Assembly: GCF_029784135.1 (NCBI RefSeq)
Contig: NC_073746.1
Span: 33,510,387-33,574,386, forward strand
Source of the DNA: Toxorhynchites rutilus septentrionalis
Lineage: Eukaryota > Arthropoda > Insecta > Diptera > Culicidae
DNA: 64,000 bases
Reading direction: 5' to 3'
Shown piece after piece: positions 1 through 10,934 of the stretch. Below the pieces are notes generated by a model, which saw only the letters and a program-made list of their open reading frames with translations, was not told the DNA's origin and searched no databases. How positions within the stretch are numbered: position 1 is the stretch's first letter; each line of letters opens with the position of its first letter. Made by a program: the position numbers and the translations under genes.

Positions 1-420
1 TTTTCTATCCATGTAACACTGTGACCAAATATGTTTCAATCAAGTGCTATTAACAGGTGGTTATCGAGTTGGCATTAACCACTGGTGGGCTTCCAGTATC
101 GAGGAAGATGTGGAAATAACTAATCGTTACTGAAAATAATCTGCCAGTTCCTTTGGGAAATTTCAAAATATATTCATGTGAAAGAGTTCAATTGAATGTT
201 TTCTATCCATGTTACACTGTGACCAAATATGTTTCAATCAAGTGCTATTAACAGGTGGTTATCGAGTTGGCATTAACCACTGGTGGGCTTCCAGTATCGA
301 GGAAAATGTGGAAATAACTAATCGTTACTGAAAATAATCTGCCAGTTCCTCTGGGAATTTTCAAAATATATTCATGTGAAAGAGTTTAATTGAATATTTT
401 CTATCCATGTAGCACTGTGA
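1..420 (+). repeat. 198-bp tandem repeat units
   Basis: The 10-mer TTTTCTATCC recurs at 1, 199 and 397, exactly 198 bp apart, and the sequence between is almost identical. Each unit runs through the landmarks GTGACCAAATATG, GTGCTATTAACAGG, CCACTGGTGGGC and GTTCCTTTGGGA. A further unit lies near 898-1090. The same units occur in the other A copies, for example from 31469 and 31667, and reversed at 12000-12240. Confidence 0.85.
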
Positions 421-532
421 CCAAATACATTTGGTTTTGTGGTTTTTCAATCAATCGCAATTAACAGGATAGCTTCAGAAGATTATTCTTCCCCATCAGT
501 AGGATATTTCCGTATCCAATATTGTTTGATTA

Positions 533-781
533 TTGCTCAGTCGCCGAAAGTTCCGAGCTCAGAGAGTTCATTCCCCTCTAGTTTGCCTTCCAAATTGCCA
601 TCGTAAACCACACCTTCTCTCGATTCAATCACACACAAAAAGCATACTTAAGCGATATTCTGGTGGTGAGACACATTCATTTTTCGTGAGGACATCGACA
701 AGACAACATCGTTGCCTAACGTGCTGGAGGAGGTGGATGGCGAGGGATCGACACATACACGCGCAGAACTCTTTCCGTTAG
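533..781 (+). pseudogene. Histone H2B pseudogene fragment (element A copy 1)
   Basis: This 82-codon open frame is not a new protein. Its nucleotide order follows a core histone H2B gene. AAGTTCCGAGCTCAGAGAG followed by TTCATTCCCC matches the part coding KVLKQVHP; TTTGCCTTCCAAATTGCCAT matches the SSKAM segment; the stretch read as SILKRYSGGE matches DIFERIAAE; and TTCGTGAGGACA matches SREIQTA. Many small indels destroy the histone frame. The last part (GTGGATGGCGAGGGATCGA) resembles the ELAK...SEGTKA end with a deletion. Near-identical blocks recur at 32012-32260 and 36834-37082, and reversed at 11681-11870 and 12335-12580. The H2B assignment rests on a by-eye alignment, so it is good but not certain. 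Confidence 0.6.
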
Positions 782-1725
782 GATGCCATTCAGCATCGAG
801 AAAGTTCCGGAAAGATCTAATCATTGCTGGAAAATAATCTGCCAGTTCCTTTGGGAATTTTCAAAATATATTCATGTGAAAGAGTTTAATTGAATGTTTT
901 CTATCCATGTAACACTGTGACCAAATATGTTTCAATCAAGTGCTATTAACAGGTGGTTATCGAGTTGGTATTAACCACTGGTGGGCTTCCAGTATCGAGG
1001 AAAATGTGGAAATATCTAATCGTTACTGAAAATAATCTGCCAGTTCCTTTGGGAATTTTCAAAATATATTCATGTGAAAGAGTTTATTTTAATGTTTTCT
1101 ATTCATGTAACACTGTGACCAAATACATTAGGTTTTGTGATTTTTCAATCAATCGCAATCAACAGGATAGCTTCTGAAGATTATTCTTCCCCATCAGTAG
1201 GATATTTCCGTATCCAATATTGGATGCATAAAACCTAGTGCCTCCAACGTAACGCTATCGTTTTCGAAGTTCTCCAAATATTCATTCATTCAGAATGAAT
1301 TCAGATTCAACTTCATACAAATGATCTCTAAATCAACGATAGTCCTATGTCACCCTTGCGGTTATACCATAGATATAACCCACTTCCTGTTTTTAATTAT
1401 GAAATTTGATACTCAAAATGACGGATTTTGTGTTGTATTAGGTTCTGGAATCTATGGCCCCTAAAATTGTTCCCATCAAATTTGTTGCGTTCAATTCGGT
1501 TCAGCTGTTTCCGAGCAAATTGAGCTGCAACATTGATTGTCTAACCAACAAAAAAAAGTTCCATTTCATGTTTTTTTTCTTTTCGGTAAAATGGATTATT
1601 CTCACTTGTTTTAATAGTGGCTGTAATCGAAATTGTTATTGAAATCGGTCAAGAATCTTAAAACAAGCCTAAAACAGTGCTTTTTTCGAAGTCATCTCAG
1701 CGTGATTTCCCTGATTATTTTCAGA

Positions 1726-2852
1726 TAGGGGAACCCGGGGCAAGAGTGCCACCTTAAGCTTATACGCGTATTTGAATGCTCTTTTATTATATTTTTTTCC
1801 ATTTTTTTTTGCTGGTTTGTTCATTTATACTCCTATTTAGGTGTAGCTATGCATCAAATTGTTCAAAAGTTATGTTTACTATGAAAATATTTCATTTACA
1901 AAAATAATGTTTTTGGCTTGTATTTTTCCAGTACGGGGCAAGAGTGCCAATCTTATAAAAATATAATTTTTGATGAAAGAAGCACTACGAAATTAACGAT
2001 GGTTCCAAAGAACGCAAACTCAAGATCTGGTAGCGTTCACGAAAACCGGCAAGCCAATCTTCTCCGGCCAGTTTGGATGTTTTGTCGAAAGAGTGATCTA
2101 AATTATTTCACTCTGCGATTTTATACCCGAGGCTCGGGATGTCGTGTGTTGTCAGCCCATAAAATAACTTCTGCATATTAAGGGTGTGACTCACGAGTTA
2201 CTCCTCCTGTTGTTTAGAAAACACAGTTTTAAAACGGCCTAACTTCTGCACATATTTGACCAATGTTCTTCTGGGCAAACTATATTCCTCCGCAGCTCGT
2301 CTCCATCATTTACAGAATGTACGGCAACAACCATAGTTTCCATCTGCCACTGGTTTCGGAACGAAATCCGTTCATATTTACAAACCATGACCACAACAAA
2401 CACAACCACGATTACACTATTTGCGTTTGACAGATCAAATTCGAGGTTACGACTATGGCATTTTTACCCCGGTAATAATGGCTCCTTTTGCCCCGGAAGT
2501 TGAGAGATAACAAATATATTTTTTATTGAAATAAATGCGTACGATTTAAATTAGTTCATACAGTAAGTTGAAGAAAAATGATTATTCTATTTGTATTTAT
2601 GGGTGGTCATGCAAACATATAGAAACGGAGGGTATTTCGTTAATTTGCGCCTGTGCGTTCTTATGTAGATTGCAGTTGTAAGAAGCTCAGTTAGTATTTA
2701 TCTGTTATCCAATAAAAACATTTTAAGGTTCTGGCTGATAATATGTGAAATATATGCACTATCTGTATAACACAAAGTTATGTAGTTAAATAATTGTAAA
2801 AGATGGAAATAGGCAAAATAATCAGATGGGCACTCTTGCCCCGGTTTCCCTT
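1726..2852 (-). mobile_element. Degenerate pogo-like DNA transposon
   Basis: The ends form an imperfect inverted repeat of about 24 bp built around GGGGCAAGAGTGCC, at 1726-1750 and inverted at 2829-2852. Extra copies of the same word occur inside, at 1935 and inverted near 2495. The interior on the minus strand codes the N-terminal half of a pogo/CENP-B type transposase. The element is about 1.13 kb, much shorter than autonomous pogo elements, so the DDE domain has been lost. No clear TA duplication is visible. Confidence 0.7.
1985..2388 (-). pseudogene. pogo-like transposase, N-terminal remnant
   Basis: From an ATG at 2388 the minus strand reads MVCKYERISFRNQWQMETMV and continues into VVAVHSVND, which fits the Psq-type helix-turn-helix that opens pogo/Tigger transposases. 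A frameshift follows, and the next frame gives RRTLVKYVQKLGRFKTVF and then a CENP-B-like stretch ending AGEDWLAGFRERYQILSLRS. That last block matches the conserved G-x-x-W-x-x-G-F-x-x-R motif of the family. The DNA-binding half is therefore present but broken by frameshifts and stops, and the catalytic half is absent. The function is dead. The family call rests on motif order and is fairly secure. Confidence 0.7.
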
Positions 2853-5800
2853 CAAAAACCTTCAGAAAGATGGAGAGTAAAGCCGGTGGATAGCGATGAC
2901 GAAAGTGCGACGTTTAGTTTTGAGTCAAACACAAATGAAAATTCATTAAAAGAAGCCGGGGAAGAAATTGTAGCACCGTGTAATTATTTTCGAATTTGGA
3001 TTTCAATTGCACTCATTGCATTCGCAGAAATTTTACACAGCTGTCATGGACATAAAGTCGAAAGTTTTGCATTCATTTACAAACATTTTCATACACAATT
3101 GAAGAGTTGAACAGTAAACAGTATGCTAAATTGTTGAAAAATGGAAGTCAAGCCTAGAAGAAGCACTTTAGTATAAATGGGTTGTATTAAAGTCCATTCC
3201 TGAATGAACAGAGATTGAAGGTAGCGTTCGTAAAAAGCACTTTCAATTGAGATAGACAAAAACATATTGTATGATTAGTGAACAACGATCAAAGGAATTA
3301 AAATAATTGAGATGAAAAGTAGGAACAAAAAATCTGCGCTAGTTGCGAATTGTTGGGTGCAAATATTTTCAGAAATGGAGAACAAATTTCTAGAATCTAG
3401 AATCTAGAATGTGACAATTTCTATGATAAAATTTCTACAAATACTGATCTTCATCGCAAATTCTCTTCACCATCTGAGTATGAACGAATAAAATTCGTTG
3501 TAGAGAACAAACTAGGTAAATCTAAGAATGATCGATTGTTTGACTTTATTCCTGGTTTTATTCACTTATTCATGAAATTCTACAAAAATAGCATTTTGTG
3601 TTTGTTTTTTTGCTTACGTGTCCCGTTTTTGTTCTCGAACTATTTGGTCAGCCTACTCAACAATTAAATCCCTCTGTTATATTCAAAAAACAAAAAAATA
3701 TGAGAAAAAAAAATTCAAAAAATCCTTTTTTGACTCGATTTTATACGGTGAAGAGAAATCGGAAACCGGTGCCCGAGAAATAGATATACAGGTCTATCTA
3801 TTTCTCGGGCATCTTGTTTTTTTTCTTTTCTTTTGTTTTTTTCACCTTATGGTTTTGTCGTAATAGCTCTAAACAATCATTTGAATAATTTGTTGGTTTT
3901 CTCGCTCAAAAACTCAAAAAGCTTTTTATGCTGTCTGTAGTGTCAAAGTAACCGTGAACCGAGAATCAGCCCTATTTTTGCTAGAAAAATACAAAGACCA
4001 AGCATGGATTTATTTTCACTCTGTGTTGGATTTCCTTGCTAGAGAGTTATAAAAACGAAAAACACGCAGGATGAATCTAATAACCTTCTGTGTAACGTTC
4101 GAAATATCGCATTCCTTCGGTTGATTTCCCACCGGAGAACCCAGAGGCCCGTTTTGATTTTGGCCTGAATAAACATTCACCTTTCGGCCTTTTCTCTCTA
4201 TCTGGCATCACATATCCATCAAAATCAAATCACTCGTTTGGGGTCGATCACGGATGCACGTGATTTCGATTTTCGGGTTATCGGTCTTAGCAAAAGCAGG
4301 AAAATCACAACTGTGCACAGGTTGAATAACTGATGATGGACTTGGAGCCAATCGTTAGAAACGCTGGAGGTGGGGGGAGCTCTTCCACTGTTTGCTTTTT
4401 CCTTCGGGTTGTGACTGGATGGAAGCTTTTCCATACGTGACCCGCTACTGATTGTTTCATCATGAATATCTAAAATGAAGTGATTGGGTTGAAATCAAAA
4501 TAGAAGATTGGATTGCTACACGTTTTTTAACTCGTACGAAAAACTTGGAATGGGAATTGATCTCAAATGCACTTTGTGTTTGTGTGTGCACAACTTTGCA
4601 ATATAAACTAACCCGTATCCCAGATGTCACAATTTCAAATCCGATTTCTCATCTCTACGGAAATAAACTTCCCTCTGCTCAGGATGCATATGCCGAACAA
4701 CCGGAACCATAAATCGACATTAATCATAAGACCAGAAGACGAAAATTGAATAGATTAGACAGATAAATGGAGACCAACGCAAACTCATCGTCTCTCATTG
4801 TGCTCGGTTTGAATGTTAAGTACATTCGGTGCTATGGAAGGAGGCAGGAAAATCGGTCTGCTGATCTAAATTGAAAATCTTTGAAAGGACTTCCTGGACA
4901 GGCTGAGATTTATTGTGTTTAATGAATAAACAATGGCCTCCCGGATTGTAGCTCACCACCAGCACGAATAGCTACAACATAGCGCCATCGGAACTTTGTG
5001 TTGCTTCGCTTTGTACACATCAACAAGCAACTGAGAACTTGTGCTGAGTTCCACAGGCGCATAACTAGCTCAACTGGTTTATTGAACCGACCCCAGAATC
5101 GCCAGATGGGTAATCGCCAGACACAGTGTAGTAATTCAATTTTCCCTGCCATTCTCGATTTCCGGATCAGCTCGAAAAATTCGATTGCAGCCAAATTAGA
5201 TTATCATCGCCCCTTCATCAAATATCTATGCGTTCGGACTCGGAATCGTTCACCATCTCATATAAACACATATAAATGTGTTGCACATAAATAAAAAACA
5301 AGCTCACATCAACTATCATTTTTGTAGAAAACCACTTTCGAAAGCGAGGAAAAAAACGATGACCATTTTCTAGAAAAGCACGAATATCCAGATTTAGCTA
5401 TTGGTTATTAACTTTTGGAAGACCCTTTGTCTAGTATTGAGTCTGCACACGTTAAAGTTACATGCCACATAATACGTTGAAAAAAAAAACTGATCACTCC
5501 AATTGTCGCCATAACATAAAAATGTAATAATAAGAACGTACCGAATTTACATATAAATTTTTCGCACATCTCAGCCCCACGAAGTTATGAAATGAAGCGC
5601 AAAAGTGTGAAAAACGGATCCACACATGTCGCCTCATATGAAGGCGCCTAATTTGCATACAGCGACAGACGACGCGATGGTGGTTCTGTCTTCCCTTCGA
5701 GTGGGGGTGGAAGTTTCATTGTCGGGAGAAGATTTTCGCCCGCACCAACCGTAGGATGGTGGTGGTTTTTTGCTCCCCAGTCAGGTTGTCACCTGCAGTT

Positions 5801-6067
5801 TCCGGTTTGCCTCTCGTGAGCATCCTTTTATGAAAAATGCTATCAGGTTTGCGCGTTATGGGATTAACCAGTGGGGAAAAATATTAGCCTCTCCTGATCC
5901 GGATTCATTGATTAAGACACGGGAGACGTGCCAGAGGATTTTGACTGAGCGTGATTGGAGTCTTAAGTGTAAGCACTGTTTTCGCCTATATTGAGGAATA
6001 AAATGGAACGTGCGGTTACGTGGGATTGTCATCCACATCCGTTGATAACCGAAATTGATTTGAGAAA
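2853..6067. other. No recognised gene; short hairpin inside
   Basis: The open frames here are short and match nothing I know. One at 2826-3110 (94 codons) begins inside the pogo terminal repeat and has an acidic stretch (DSDDESATFSFES) followed by a hydrophobic segment; I cannot assign it. Another at 5770-5994 is similarly unassigned. The stretch could include intron or intergenic host DNA. Confidence 0.4.
3771..3810. repeat. Perfect 16-bp inverted repeat (hairpin)
   Basis: GCCCGAGAAATAGATA at 3771-3786 is followed, after an 8-nt loop, by its exact reverse complement at 3795-3810. No larger terminal repeat around it was seen. Confidence 0.8.
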
Positions 6068-6712
6068 ACAGGAAGTGGGTTATATTTATGGTATAACCGC
6101 AAGGGTGACGTAGGACTATCGTTGATTTAGAGATCATTTGTTTGAAGTTGAATCTAAATCCATCCTGAATGAATGAATAAATAAATATTTGGGTGACTTC
6201 AAAAACGAGAGTGTTACGTTGGAGACTCAAGGTTTTATGCATCCAATATTGGATACAAAAAACCTTGTTCTGAAGAATAATCTTCAGAAGCTTTCCTGCT
6301 AACTGCACTTGATTGACAAATCACAAAACCAAATGTATGTGGTCGCAGTATTATATGGATAGAAAACATTAAAATAAACTCGCTTGAATATAATTTTCAA
6401 TTCCAAGGGGAACTGGCAGATTATTTTTCAGCAACGATCATTTCTTTCCAGGTTTCCTCTCGATAACCAGCAAACGAAAAGAGTTGCGCGCGTGTATGTG
6501 TGTGTGTGTGGCGGCTGCTTCTATGTCTTCCCGAGGAACCGTATTTCGATGCTGATACTCTCTTGGTCACGAGAGTATCACGGCTTTTCTGCGCTCCCTC
6601 ACAGTTAAAACAAACTGATTGCATTTCAGGTCAGGTCAGGCCAGGTAATGAATCCCTCGATCCCTCGCCGTTCAGCTCGTTCAGTAACGATGTTGTCTTG
6701 TCGATGTCCTCA

Positions 6713-6870
6713 GGCGTCGTGCACAAATTACGTAACGCTAAAAATCCGAATTTTGAACCACCTCTCCCCCCCCCCTTTCGTAACGCAATTTCATATCTCT
6801 AATAAACAGAAAGTAACGCAACATCTACCCCCTCCCCCCTTATCGTGTTACGTAATTTGTGCACGACGCC
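6713..6870. mobile_element. 158-bp MITE with 24-bp TIRs and 3-bp TSD
   Basis: The ends are perfect 24-bp inverted repeats starting GGCGTCGTGCACAAATTACG. The element is flanked by TCA at 6710-6712 and 6871-6873. Related sequences elsewhere in the window (12410-12440 and 11695-11720) read GTCCTCACGAAAAATG or GTGCTCACGAAAAATG without the insert, so the empty site is visible. A 3-bp duplication fits the mosquito m3bp MITE group. It has no coding capacity. Confidence 0.93.
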
Positions 6871-7022
6871 TCACAAAAAATGAATCAGTTTCACCACCAG
6901 AATATCATTTCAGTATGCTTTTCGTGCGTGATTGAATCGAGAGAAGGTTTGGTTTACGATGGCAATTTGGAAGGCAAACTAGAGGAGAATGAACTCTCTG
7001 AGTATGAAAATTTCGGCGACTG
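6871..7022 (-). pseudogene. Histone H2B remnant interrupted by the MITE
   Basis: The complement of this stretch matches the H2B block at 533-781, including the parts equivalent to the TTTGCCTTCCAAATTGCCAT and GATATTCTGGTGGTGA segments. The downstream portion of the same block continues beyond the MITE at about 6650-6712. It is a degenerate copy within A copy 2. Confidence 0.5.
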
Positions 7023-7094
7023 AGCAATAATCGATTGAAAATTATATAATTTTCGCGTTACGAAACATTTTCCGTTTTTCATTTCCGTTTCCGG

Positions 7095-7110
7095 AGCCCT
7101 GAAAAGGGCT
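7095..7110 (-). promoter_or_regulatory. Histone mRNA 3' stem-loop (H3 pseudogene, left)
   Basis: The complement reads AGCCCTTTTCAGGGCT: a 6-bp stem with a TTTC loop, matching the replication-dependent histone 3'-end processing signal bound by SLBP. It lies just 3' of the left H3 pseudogene and mirrors the element at 8120-8135. Confidence 0.9.
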
Positions 7111-7505
7111 GTTGATTATATGCTAAGCTAATATAGCACGCTTTCCTCAGATAAGATGGGCCAGCTGGATGTCCTTGGGCATGGTGTGACGCGTTTTGCA
7201 TGGATAGCACACAAATTGGTATCTTCGAATAAGCCTCCTGCAGCGTCATAACCGCGAAACTTTGGAAGCGCAAGTCGGTTTTGAAGTCATGAGCAATTCC
7301 ACGAACCAAATGCTGCAAAGGTAGCTTGCGGATCAGCAATTCGGTCGACTTCTGATAGCGACGAATTTCATGCGAAGTTCCCGGTCGATAGCGATGTGGC
7401 TTCTTCACGCTTCCTGCGGCTGATGCGCTTATCCGAGCTGCTTTCGTGGTGCCTTACCACCCAAAGACTAACGAGCTGTCTGCTTTGTCCCGATGAAGCG
7501 AGTCC
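7111..7505 (-). pseudogene. Histone H3 pseudogene, left arm of inverted pair
   Basis: The minus strand starts with GTKQTAR, a TAG stop and [11 protein letters not shown], which is the H3 N-terminal tail with lysine 9 replaced by a stop. It continues with [27 protein letters not shown] and [10 protein letters not shown], the alpha-N and alpha-1 regions of H3. After LQEA the reading frame is lost by a deletion where EASEAYLVGLFED should be, but the downstream nucleotides still spell [15 protein letters not shown] in another frame. A histone stem-loop follows. The gene is clearly H3 and clearly dead. Its partner at 7748-8119 is head-to-head with it and shares the same stop and deletion. Confidence 0.93.
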
Positions 7506-7747
7506 TCACGGTGCGAGAGTAGAGTAAGAAATGAACGAAAGCAAGGGAAGTGTCATTATATAAAACATAAAAGAATCGAATGTAAACCCCACCCTCTTTA
7601 TTGTATAAGCTTACTGTATACTCACGAATATAATAAGGGTGGGATTTAGATTCTATACTTTTATGGTTTATAAAATGACGCTTCCTTTGCTTTCGTTCAT
7701 TTCTTACTCTACTCTCGCACCGTGAGGACTCGAGCTCGTTAGTCTTT
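7506..7747. promoter_or_regulatory. Inverted upstream regions shared by the two H3 pseudogenes
   Basis: The segment is an inverted duplication: GAGTCCTCACGGTGCGAG and GAGTAGAGTAAGAAATGAACG on the left reappear inverted on the right. Both arms keep a TATA-like word, TATATAAAA near 7558 and TTTATAAAA near 7668. The centre (about 7590-7640) carries GTAAACCCCACCC and its inverted partner AAGGGTGGGATTTAG. This is the duplicated 5' region of the ancestral H3 pseudogene, now forming a bidirectional, palindrome-like spacer. Confidence 0.7.
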
Positions 7748-8119
7748 CGCAGACAGCTCGTTAGTCTTTCGGTGGTAAGGCACACGAAGTCAACTCGGAT
7801 AAGCGCACCAGTAGCAGGATAGGTGGAGAAGCCACATCGCTATCGACCGGGAACTTTGCGTGAAATTCATCGCTATCAGAAGTCGACCGAATTGCTGATC
7901 CGCAGCAACCTTTGCAGCATTTGGATCGTGGAATTGCTCAGGACTTCAAAACCGACTTGCGCTTCCAAAGTTCCGCGGCTATGACGCTGCAGGAGGCTTA
8001 TTCGAAGATACCAATTTGTGTGCTATCCATGCAAAACGCGTCACACCATGCCCAAGGACATCCAGCTGGGCCATCGTATCCGAGGAGAGCGTGCTATATT
8101 AGCTTAGCATATGATCAAC
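7748..8119 (+). pseudogene. Histone H3 pseudogene, right arm of inverted pair
   Basis: This is the mirror copy of 7111-7505. It keeps the codon-9 TAG stop, SFGGK after it, and later [19 protein letters not shown]. It carries the same internal deletion after LQEA, so the two arms come from one already broken gene. It also has a private tandem duplication at the start: AGCTCGTTAGTCTTTCG occurs twice within about 40 bp. The downstream frame still spells [15 protein letters not shown] in nucleotides, and the stem-loop follows at 8120-8135. Confidence 0.93.
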
Positions 8120-8135
8120 AGCCCTTTTCAGGGCT
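8120..8135 (+). promoter_or_regulatory. Histone mRNA 3' stem-loop (H3 pseudogene, right)
   Basis: The exact sequence AGCCCTTTTCAGGGCT follows the right H3 pseudogene. It matches the metazoan histone stem-loop consensus. An A-rich purine stretch about 20 nt downstream could be the remains of a histone downstream element. Confidence 0.9.
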
Positions 8136-9246
8136 CCAAATTTGATGGATTAGAGTACAGAAAAGTTTTTTACAAGCCGAACTGAAAGGAGCATTTAGCG
8201 AAAATCGTGGTTTCGATAATAATTCGTTACCGTTAGGTGCCATGGATATGGATTTCATAACGAAGAATACGAAATATATGACATGATGTAGTGAATATAT
8301 CCGAAGAAATCACTTTGGTGAAACTGCATAATAAAATTATTTGTGTACGAATGCCGCAATCGATAGTCGACTCTAATTTGCGCTGGGTAATTTCCTCGGA
8401 GGACTCGATTCCTCCTTTGAGCATTAATAATCTCTTTCTGGCAAAATGATGTGGTATGAATCACATTATTTGAATGATAGAATGAAGAAGTTTTCTGCCA
8501 ATTTCCTTCAACCTCCAAAATCTTTCTCCCGTTTGTCGTTTTCGCGTTCGCTAATCCTTTCTCACAACACCCATTTCTCGTTTGAGAAATTGTTGAGTAA
8601 ACATTGTTTGCCAGTGCGCGTAGAGCGGGAATTCCTAAAGATTCATTGCACCTCTAATAAATTGCCGAAAGACGTGATCTTACGTTGATCGCACTTGATT
8701 GAAAAAATCCAAAACGAAATGTGTTTGGTCGCAGCATTATATGAGTAGAAAGCAAATAATCGCTCGAAAATGACTTGATTTTCGCGATGTGAAACATTTT
8801 CCGTTTTTCATGTTATGCATGCAATATTGGATACGAAAATTTCCACTGATGGGGAAAAAAATATTCAGAAGCTTTCCTATTAATTGCGATTGATTGAAAA
8901 ATAACAAAACCAAATGTATTTGGTTGCAGTGTTATATGGATAGAAAACATTAAAATAAACTATTTCGCATGAATGTATTTTTCAATTCCCAGGGGAACTG
9001 GCAGATTATTTTTCAGCAACGATGATAGCAACGAGAATTCCGCGCGTGTATGTGTGTGTGTGTGTGTGTGGCGGCTGCTCCGATGTTTCAAGCGGAACCG
9101 TGGCATCACTCTCCTCCTGACGGATTCCCTTTTGGCCTTAGGTGCACAAACAGGCTCTTGGTGACACCGTTCATCAGCGCTTTCATGATAAACGAAATTA
9201 GCTTCACAACAACAGCGTCAACATGCTCCAATCGCTGTTCAATCAT

Positions 9247-9290
9247 AACTGAGTGGGTTTACGAGCGGCGCTCGCTTATATACCGATTGG
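9247..9290 (-). promoter_or_regulatory. Core promoter block: CCAAT, TATA, initiator
   Basis: On the minus strand the order is CCAAT (9286-9290), TATATAAGC, a GAGCGGCGCT-type GC-rich stretch, and an initiator-like CTCAGTT about 30 nt downstream of the TATA box. In this copy the initiator region reads CCCACTCAGTTATG. The block is conserved between A copies. Confidence 0.6.
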
Positions 9291-9443
9291 TGATTTCAAT
9301 AGCCTGTTTTGAAAGCAATTTTAAGACTATTGAAACAAGTTTTTGGATGAAAAAGTAACAAGTATATGACGCGTAGACATTTTATCTTTCAAATGAAGTG
9401 TTTATCATACCATTTCGTTCAGTTGTTTAGGAGCTATTAACGC

Positions 9444-10934
9444 ATGAAGATGGAATATACCTCATTTTGAAGCTACAACTATAGTGCTATAGAACATTTT
9501 AAGAACATATTTTTATATGGGTGTGTGTAGATGTAGTGGATAAATATATCAGGAAGACATGAAAAATCCATTTCTTTCTGTTTTTTAAACATTTTGTAGA
9601 CTAACATTATTTTTTGCTAAACAACTTAGTAGTAGTATTCAATTAACCCTATCAACCCTATCATTTGGTTCCTAGAACATCCATGTAGCCCCTTTCTGTA
9701 CAGAGATATTTCTGTTTGAATGAAAAATTACCCCTTCGTCTTTGATGATTAATAATTCAATGAATAATAATCTAACAGCAAACCAAAAGGTAGTTTGCGA
9801 AACTCCAATAAATTCTGTACTAGACTAATTTGTTGGTTTGACGAAAAAAATATTAGAATTTTTTGCATCGATTTTAATTGTGTTAGTTCACCAAAAATAT
9901 TTATTAACCGGGCTAAAGCGTTATGTTCGTACCCGTCCTATACGTCCTATAGTCCTTGTTAGGAAAACACATTCCGGAGCAGGGTTACCATATCTACGGA
10001 ATAATCTGTATTGATACAGATTTTTCAGACGTTTTGACACCAAAAATCTGTGGACAGATTACAATTTTTTATGGTTTTATACAGATTTACAGATTTTTCA
10101 ACATAACGATCCAATATTAGTTAGGACTTGATCTCAATAATGAATTGCTATATGAATAATTGGTGCCGAACTCACCAATTTTGTTCATATAGAATGCGAA
10201 TCATTCTGAGTGAGAATCATTTTGGCATTAATATGTAGCGTGTAGTACTGCTTTCTCATGTTCAACCTAAGGCGAAAAGTCTGCGTCATCGGCTAGCTTT
10301 ACAATAAATAAATAACACTGTTTATCTTTTTCCTACTAAAGCACAGTGAATGCGAATTTTTACGTGCATATCATCAACATTGCAGTGGTATTAAAATTTG
10401 TCACAATTATTTTTACTAGAAGTATTACTAGATGTATAACTTTGCGAGATAATGAAAGATGAACTAGATTCTTTTATTCTTTGCAAACTTCTCATCAGTA
10501 TTTACTAAGCAATGTTTTTATGTTTACGTTTAAAAAATATTTGCTATAATTCTTCTTCGTGTGATATCTTTCGCATGTATCACAACAATAATTAGTTTGG
10601 CGTCTTTCTCCGCTTATCTTCCTGTTTGAACATGTAGAACAATGCTCTTTACATCTACACAGTGCCGCAATACATGAAGTTCTCCGTAAATCCTTTCCTC
10701 AAGCATGGATGACAACTTATACTGAGTACCGTTATCTATTACTCATAGTAGCACCGTTTTGGTTCGTGAATAAGTTCCCAAGACATTGAAATTCGTTTAG
10801 AAAATGTGTGAATTGATATATTGTTGCATGAATTATAATATTAGAATACTTCTTTGCTGTGGACGCTGAGAGCAGACAAACGACCGCAAAGTGTTAATAC
10901 AGTTAATGTTTCGATACAGATTTTCTGAGAAAAA
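9444..10934. other. No recognised gene
   Basis: This AT-rich stretch has no credible open frame. A piece at about 9990-10120 with repeated ACAGATTT words (TATACAGATTTACAGATTTTT) resembles a shorter sequence near 46300, so it is likely an old dispersed repeat. Confidence 0.4.

Larger units (their letters stand above)
1..1390 (+). mobile_element. Family A element, copy 1 (cut by window edge)
   Basis: This is a non-autonomous interspersed element in forward orientation whose first part lies outside the window. It contains 198-bp tandem units, an H2B remnant and the shared end made of a GGTTATACC...GATATAACC hairpin followed by CCCACTTCCTGT at 1379-1390. The same modules in the same order recur at 10935-13358 (reverse), 30837-37493 and 63308-64000. 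No transposase is visible in any copy. The class is unknown; the T-rich flanks hide the target duplication. Confidence 0.75.
6068..9443 (-). mobile_element. Family A element, copy 2, with nested inserts
   Basis: The left end ACAGGAAGTGGGTTATAT with its hairpin and GGGTGACGTAGGACTATCG is at 6068-6125. The right part ends near 9443 in GTTTAGGAGCTATTAACGC, so the terminal GACGTAGTCCTACGTC segment seen in other copies is missing. The copy contains an H2B remnant, a MITE at 6713-6870, an inverted pair of H3 pseudogenes at 7095-8135 and a promoter block at 9247-9290. Confidence 0.7.

Noticed and set aside
533..781. 82-codon frame found five times, could look like a conserved new protein
   Set aside because: Its nucleotides align to histone H2B in a different, broken frame, and copies are conserved because the element is repeated.
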